The notes under the pieces were generated by a model. That model ran no database searches. It was not told the DNA's origin and worked only from the letters and a program-made list of their open reading frames with translations. From Macrolepiota albuminosa (lineage: Eukaryota; Basidiomycota; Agaricomycetes; Agaricales; Agaricaceae), in contig JAMWFC010000046.1 in NCBI GenBank assembly GCA_027475525.1, positions 2,170,001 to 2,234,000 of the forward strand: DNA of 64,000 nucleotides. Reading direction: 5' to 3'. The position numbers and the translations under genes were made by a program. Below, one piece after another: positions 58,137 to 64,000 of this stretch (positions within the stretch are counted from its first letter, which is position 1; every line of letters starts with the position of its first letter).

Positions 58137-59414
58137 ATGGAAGTGCACCCCGCCAAGCGACAGTGCACACACGACGAGAGACATTCCTCCCCCACGGAGG
58201 AAACAATCAACGAGAGGGACTCTCGCCCGACCCGCACTTTACCAAGGAGAGGCACCCCGTTCCTCTGGCCCAACGCAGCAGATATGACAAACCTCCCTAA
58301 GTGTACCGAGGAGAACCCCAACACCCACTCCACCCAAATGGGTGCCACCCCGGATGTCCCCCCGGCAGCCAACGCACAAACCTTCACTCAGGCAGTCTAC
58401 CCAAAACTCGTCATCCCTTACGAGAGACTAGTCGCGAACCTCGACGAAGCCCTCCTCCAACAGGTCGAGGATAATCCGGAAAACTTCCTAGCTGTCTTGC
58501 CCTTTGGGGCTGGGACCAAGCTATACGCGGATTCGCCCTCAATTAACATCCACATTCTCAACTTCATCATATCCCTCGGCATCCAGACCTCCCCCGCTAC
58601 GCTCCAGCTTGCAAAAGCGAGGTGGAGGGCCAAGCCTAGAGGCAAAAGCGATTTCCAAACCCCCTGGACGCTCCTCCTGTCAGGCTTTGCCGCAGACCTC
58701 AAAGAATACCTGCTCTGGCAACAAACGTTCGCCATCGACAAGTTGATAACCTTCAGTGTGGTCCCCTTCGATAAATCCCTTTGATCCTGGGTCATAATGA
58801 ACATTTTGGGCGACGCGGTCAAACCAGGCAACAGTGTGAAAGAACAAGCACTGGGCGCCATCAAATCTGTCCTGTGGTTCAACACAAGGTTCCAGGCGGC
58901 GGCAAACGCGGCCCTCTCGGAGAGTAACGTTCTAGGGACGACTGACGAGAGGACCCTGTGGGCCACTGAAACTTTCGATCTGAAATTCATTGAGTCAAAC
59001 GATGCAAGGGGTGACCCGGCCCCAATCTGGCAACTCACAGGCAAGCTCCTCACCACAAACGTGGAACTACACAAGGCCGTGATCGATGCCATTCGAGCTC
59101 CCAAATACTGGCTCAACACACACCTACTGGAGGTAGGAAAGCGACTGGTGGAATGCGTGTGGTGCAAGGCCGACACACACCCAGCGCACGCATGCCCGTT
59201 GCCTACCACTCTTGACTGGGCCGGCCCCAAGCCGAGCACCACAGCCAGGGCAAGAAGCCACATCACCTCCCCCAACACAAACTCCCCGGACACCCGAGCA
59301 TTCTGTGGAAGGGGCTCGTCGACAAGGGGAGGCAGAGGCAGGGGCCATGGCAGAGGATCTGACGACGGCTATACGGCCCAGGGGGGCTGGACCCATGTAT
59401 CGTATCGTGCCTAG
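58137..59414 (+). pseudogene. LINE ORF1 (nucleic-acid-binding), one in-frame TGA
   Basis: First in-frame ATG at 58137 (MEVHPAKRQCTHDE); the frame is open further upstream but without ATG. The central part is mostly ordered (LVIPYERLVANLDEALL, HILNFIISLGIQTSPA). A TGA at 58782-58784 interrupts it between FDKSL and SWVIMNILG, in the same frame; CGA is the likely parent codon. The C-terminus has a knuckle CVWCKADTHPAHAC (C-X2-C-X4-H-X4-C) near 59155 and an Arg-Gly-rich tail. This is the expected RNA-binding partner protein of a LINE. Confidence 0.8.
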
Positions 59415-60179
59415 TACATAGCTAAATCATGAGTCTAACGTCTCAAAAAGGGAATGAGTGTTGTACCTTGGAATTGAGCACGGGTCAGTAAAATGTGTTC
59501 CCGGACAGGGAGCGGGGTTGGGCCCGCAAGACGGAGTGGACCGCTAGCCAAGTGGTGCTCTCCGCAACACCTGATGCTATAAGGAGGCAGGTTGGAGCGG
59601 AAGGTGAGGACATATTTTCCTGGCTGTTGGTGGAGCCAGTCCGTAAGGTAAACCCTCAAGGACACCCCCCCACCCATCCGGGAGCCCTGTCTGAGAGGGA
59701 CCATCAAAACCCAGGTAGGGCCTTGCAAGCCCTACCTGGGGACACCCCAATCAAATCTGCGACGAACATTCATTCACTGACAACAACTCATACTCATCTA
59801 GGTTCCACGGTATCAGGCTTGAGCCTCGGCCCGTCAAGAGGGGGGGGAGCCTCACCCGCCGGTGACCCCCCCGAGGAAAGAGGGGCGGAGTTAGGTGGCG
59901 GACAGGTGCAGCGGTGCCGAAGTGAGCCCCGCGACGCCTGGAGGACTACCGACTCAACGGGCAACGAACAGAGGCCCTGCACAGTGGGGGCAGACGGCCC
60001 ACCACAACTCCCCATACGCCACTGGCATGGCGAAGGGAGCCAGCTCACACAAACCCAGAGCACGGCAAACAGGAGCGAGCACCTCCCTCCAGAGCAGACA
60101 GCGGAGCGTGGCAGGGGCACTCAGCCCCCCCTCACCCAAGGCGGCCCATCACGCACCCCTGGGGAACGAACACGCACCA

Positions 60180-63100
60180 GAGCAGCGCAGGCGTGTCGTT
60201 TAAATACAAAAGCTTCGATACGAATTGCATCAATGAATATAAGGGGCTACATGGAACCTAGTGGTAACTCCACAAAGTGGAACCACATAAATCAACTCGT
60301 GCGAGACAAGAGAATAGGTATCCTGGCAGTTCAGAAAACCCACCTGACCGAGGAGAGGAGAGCCGGAATAGAAGGCCTCTTCGAAAAGAGACTGAAGATT
60401 GTGATCTCGGAGCCCCTGAAGCAACCCACGAGGAGAGGGGGTGTAGCCTTCGTAATGAACAGGAGCCTAGTTAACGTAGAGAACGTGAACCTGTCGGAGA
60501 TAGTTCCGGGAAGGGCAGCCCTACTTACGACAACTTGGCACAAGGACGAAAAAATCTCCTTACTAGCTGTCTATGCGCCCAACGTTACTGCAACCAATGC
60601 CGACGAGAACACTGCCTTCTGGAATAAAATACGAGACTACCTGGAGGCTAGACCAGGACTCAAAGTGGACGTCGCCCTGGGGGACTTTAACATGGTCGAG
60701 GAAGCCCTGGACCGCCTCCCGTCGAGGAAAGACCCGACTAGCGCAACCGAAGCCCTATGGAACTTAAAGCAATCCCTAGGGCTATCAGACGGCTGGCGCA
60801 GAACGTTCCCGAACAGGAAAAGCTTCACCTTCCTGCAGGAAGCAACGAACGCCCAATCCCGCCTTGACAGGATCTATGTATCGGAAGACGTGTTTAGGAC
60901 GGCAAGGGAGTGGAAAATCGAAACTCACGGAATCCCGGGGTCAGACCACGACCTAGTCTCGGTCCAAGTAGCGCATGAGAACGCCCCATTGTTAGGAAAA
61001 GGGAGATGGGCGATACCGACCCACATTGTGAGAGACAAAAAGTTTAAACAATTTGTGCACGACACCGGAAGAGCTGCCCTGAGCAGGGTCAAAGACCGGT
61101 TGAACGTCAGGACCAGGGAAGAGAACCCACAAATGATCTTCGCTCGGTGGAAACAGGCTGTGATAAGAGAAGCCCAAAACCGAGAAAAACAAATCTCCCC
61201 TCGCTTTGAGAGACAACTCAAAGAAATGAAGCTAATGATGCGGGATGAACTGGCCACCACGAGACTGAGTGAAGGCGAGGCCTCAGCAATGACAGCGAAA
61301 ATGAAATCCGAGATACGTTCTCTGGAGGAAAAAAAGCATCGCTTTACCAGAACCCAAGCCAAAATAAAAAATCGCCTGGAGGGTGAAATGATATGCCGCT
61401 ATTGGACACAGTCAAACAGAGAGGCAAAACCACAAGACATGATCTACGCTCTGAAGAAGCCAAACGACCCGGACCGGGGGGTGACTACAAGCCCAGACTA
61501 TGAAAAAAACTCGAGGAAGATGGCCAAACTGGCCAGAAACTACCATGACAAAATCCAACTGGAAAAACCGGACACGGATGAGACGCTCCGCCAGCAGAAA
61601 ATAGCCCAGGTCCTGGGCTGCGTAAAGACCAAGACCTCAGGTTCGCAAAAAGACCTCCTGGAGGCGCAAATAACTAAGAAGGAGGTCATAAAAGCCCTGT
61701 CCAACTCAGACAACAACTCGGCAGCAGGCCTAGACGGAGTAACCTATGAGCTGATAAAATCCCTGCACGCAAAGCACACCGAAGACTCGACAGTGAACAA
61801 GCCATCTTTCGATATAGTAGGCCTGTTAACGGAGGTTTTCAGGGATATCCAGAAGTTTGGGGTGGACGCCTCTACTGGCTTTGCGGAAGGATGGATGTGT
61901 CCGCTATATAAGAAGAATGAGAGAATGGATATCGCCAATTATAGGCCGATAACATGCCTGAATGTGGATTACAAGCTGCTAACTAAGGTTCTCGCTGACC
62001 GCCTTGCCTTGATGGCTACAGACCTGGTCCATGAGAATCAAGCAGGCTTCATCCCCGGAAGGCGTATCTCTGATCAAACTAAGCTAATTAGATTGATGAT
62101 GGAGTACGCCGAGACGTCTAGCCAAAACGGCCTCATAGTGGCCCTTGACCAGGAGAAGGCTTACGATAAAATTGACCACACATACCTATGGAACACCCTG
62201 GAAAAGTTTGAGATCCCAGCCTCATTCATAGGAATCATAAGATCCCTCTACGAAAACGCGGAATCGAGGGTGATGATAAACGGACACCTGAGCTCGCCGT
62301 GGAAAGTCACGAGGGGCGTAAGGCAAGGGGACCCCCTCTCCTGCCTCCTATTCGACCTGGCAATAGAGCCCCTGGCTGCGTCGATATGCTGCTCTAACCT
62401 AGAGGGCTTTAAGATCCCCGGAAAGAGTGAGAGGCTGATCGCCTCCCTCTTCGCAGATGACACAACCATCTTCCTCTCTGAGGGAGACGATCTAGAATCC
62501 CTTCAGTATATCCTGGACTCCTGGTGTATAGCGTCAACAGCGAAATTCAATATAGCAAAGACGGAGATTATACCAATAGGTACGAAAGCCTTCAGGAAAA
62601 GAACCCAGGAGTCACGCAAAGTTAGAGCGGACCAGAGCCCGATTCCGGAAAACATTCATATAGTGAAGGATGGGGAATTGGTGAGAATTCTAGGCGCCTG
62701 GTATGGGTACAACTACGAAGCGTCGGCACCGTGGAATGCCGTGCTTGGAAGAATAACAAGAAACCTAGAGCAATGGGAAAAGAGCCACCCATCCCTGGAA
62801 GGGAGGAGGCTAATAGTCCAGATGGTAGTAGGGGGAATGACCCAATACCTAACACAAGTACAGGGCATGCCAAAGGAAGTAGAGAAAAAGCTGGCCAGGA
62901 TAGTCCGGCTGTTTGTCTGGGACGAGAAAAGGAGCCCAGTGAACGAGCTCACAATCTGCGCTCCAATAAAGGAGGGAGGACGTGCCCTACTGAACATAAA
63001 GGCTAGGAATGAAGCGATAGCAGTGATGTGGCTCAAGCAATACCTGAGCCTGGGCCCCAACCGCCCAGCCTGGGCGTACATTGCCGACGCCCTCCTGGCC

Positions 63101-63757
63101 CGTAACGTCCCCCAAACTGAGCAAAACACAAGCCCCACTGTGAGAATAAATGTGTTCCTCCAATTCTGGAAACCGTATTACAGCAGGAAAGCGGGATCAA
63201 GCGGCAACATTCTGGACCTACTGAGGGTGGCAAAAACCTATGGTGTTCGCCCCGAGGGCATCGCCTTCGAAAAGAATGTCCTAAGAGAGAGACCGATATG
63301 GTACCACAGCAACGCCAACAAAAAGATTCGTTACCTGAACAAGGCCCCGAGCATTTGCCTTAGAGACCAACACAAAGTCTGCACAGTGGGTGAGGCAGAG
63401 AAGGCTGCCGAGCTCCTAACTAACCCCCTGCATCGCCCATTGGACGAATGTGAGTGCACCGGATGCAACGAGTGGGAGGAGCTGTACGGGTGCATGACGC
63501 CCCACAGCTGCGCAACGAGAGCAAAGGCGCTCCTGGATACTCTCCCCCCGAAATGGGACCCCAGGAGTCCCATCCCTGACACGCCCCACCAAGAGGAAGG
63601 AGACGAGGATGAAGATCGGAGTGAAGATGGGTGGTTAACCTTCCGGAAAAGGTTGATAACCCTAGGTCCCCTGTCAGGATCTTCACGGCTGGGAACACCG
63701 GCAACGACCTACCTCAGCTGGGCCCCCCACAGGAAGCCCGTGCCAACTATTTACTAG
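60180..63757 (+). CDS. LINE ORF2: APE endonuclease and reverse transcriptase
   Basis: Open from 59495 without an ATG before 60233, so the start is unsure; 60180 marks where homology-like sequence begins. Endonuclease: SMNIRGY near 60235, VQKTHL near 60330 where LINEs have QETH, VALGDFNMVEEALDR near 60685, SRLDRIYVS near 60860 and PGSDHDLVSV near 60940. Reverse transcriptase: NYRPITCLNVDYKLL near 61940, ALDQEKAYDKIDH near 62145, GVRQGDPLSCLLF near 62320 and the catalytic SLFADDTTIFL near 62455. A Cys-rich CECTGCNEWEELYGC segment near 63450 precedes the end. The stop at 63757 is premature relative to the RNase H domain, which lies in the -1 frame from ~63670. Confidence 0.85.
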
Positions 63758-64000
63758 CGACAGACGGTTCCTGCACTGACAATGGGACAGAAAGCGCACG
63801 GGCGGGGGCAGGGGTATTCTACGGTGCTGATGACGAAGGAAACATCAGTGTACGTGTGCCAGAGTGCATGACCCAGTCAAACCAGACAGGCGAGCTCCTA
63901 GCATTTAAAGAAGCCGTCGAACACGCCCCACTAGACGGGAACCTCTACGTCGAACTAGACTCCCGATATGTCATAAATGCGGTCACCAAACACCTGATTA
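63670..64000 (+). CDS. LINE RNase H domain, frameshifted from ORF2, runs off window
   Basis: In the frame of 63721, RIFTAGNTGNDLPQL leads to LLATDGSCTDNGTES, AGAGVFYGADDEGN, TGELLAFKEAVEHAP and LYVELDSRYVINAV: the Asp, Glu and Asp acidic triad of RNase H (ATDGS, GELLAFKEA, ELDSRY). ORF2 changes frame relative to it near 63665-63680, by a one-base indel or a sequencing error. Confidence 0.75.

Larger units (their letters stand above)
57630..64000 (+). mobile_element. Non-LTR retrotransposon (LINE, Tad/I-like), 3' end beyond window
   Basis: Order: ORF1 with a CCHC knuckle, ORF2 with APE endonuclease, reverse transcriptase and CCHC-like C-terminus, then RNase H. A LINE carrying RNase H fits the Tad/I group known from fungi. 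The 5' end is placed only roughly, after the G-run at 57.62 kb; 57.63-58.13 kb is taken as leader. The element has a nonsense codon in ORF1, a changed endonuclease residue and a frameshift before RNase H, so it is probably inactive. Confidence 0.85.

Overview
The window looks like a scaffold from a basidiomycete fungus, most likely an Agaricomycete. This is inferred from many ~48-65 nt introns, Zn2Cys6-type and HIRAN/RING/SNF2 domain architecture, chromodomain Ty3/gypsy retrotransposons and a Tad/I-like LINE with an RNase H domain. No rRNA, tRNA, CRISPR array or prokaryotic operon was recognised.

Layout. 1-17 kb is host sequence: a 5'-partial RAD5-like DNA-repair translocase/ubiquitin ligase (+), a phosphotransferase-fold kinase (-), two proteins of unknown function (-, 7461-9783 and 12774-14074), a small spliced hypothetical gene (+, 16378-16985) and long stretches without convincing genes. 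From 17 kb onward the window is almost wholly transposable elements. Element 1 (17413-23982, chromovirus, 518-bp LTRs, TSD TAGAC) lies inside a coding exon of a multi-exon unknown gene (17161-25209, -). Element 2 (25286-36588, chromovirus, 798-bp LTRs, TSD CTATT) lies 76 bp upstream of that same gene. It carries two tandem protease domains and, antisense to gag-pol beside the 3' LTR, a spliced gene for a Zn2Cys6-like coiled-coil protein. From ~36.66 kb a degenerate plus-strand gypsy element A is broken by two solo LTRs (39752-40826, 43580-44523) and by a complete minus-strand relative, element B (44844-54418). A resumes at 54419 and ends near 57.4 kb. Both A and B also carry an antisense accessory gene between integrase and the 3' end. 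57.6 kb to the window end is a LINE (ORF1, EN-RT ORF2, RNase H).

Two window-wide signals matter for anyone using this sequence. First, I found 21 direct tandem duplications, all with a period of exactly 77 bp, in unrelated host and transposon sequence; together with a run of exactly 100 N this points to unmerged k-mer overlaps in the assembly, not biology. Each adds 77 nt and breaks the local frame; removing them restores several genes. Second, nonsense codons in the transposons are nearly all TGA where a relative or the family pattern calls for CGA (Arg), the mark of C-to-T decay at CpG.

The most promising biology is the recurrent antisense, LTR-proximal, spliced accessory gene in three gypsy elements, the double protease of element 2, and a pair of 5-nt and 3-nt microexons that encode part of the Walker A region of the RAD5 homologue.
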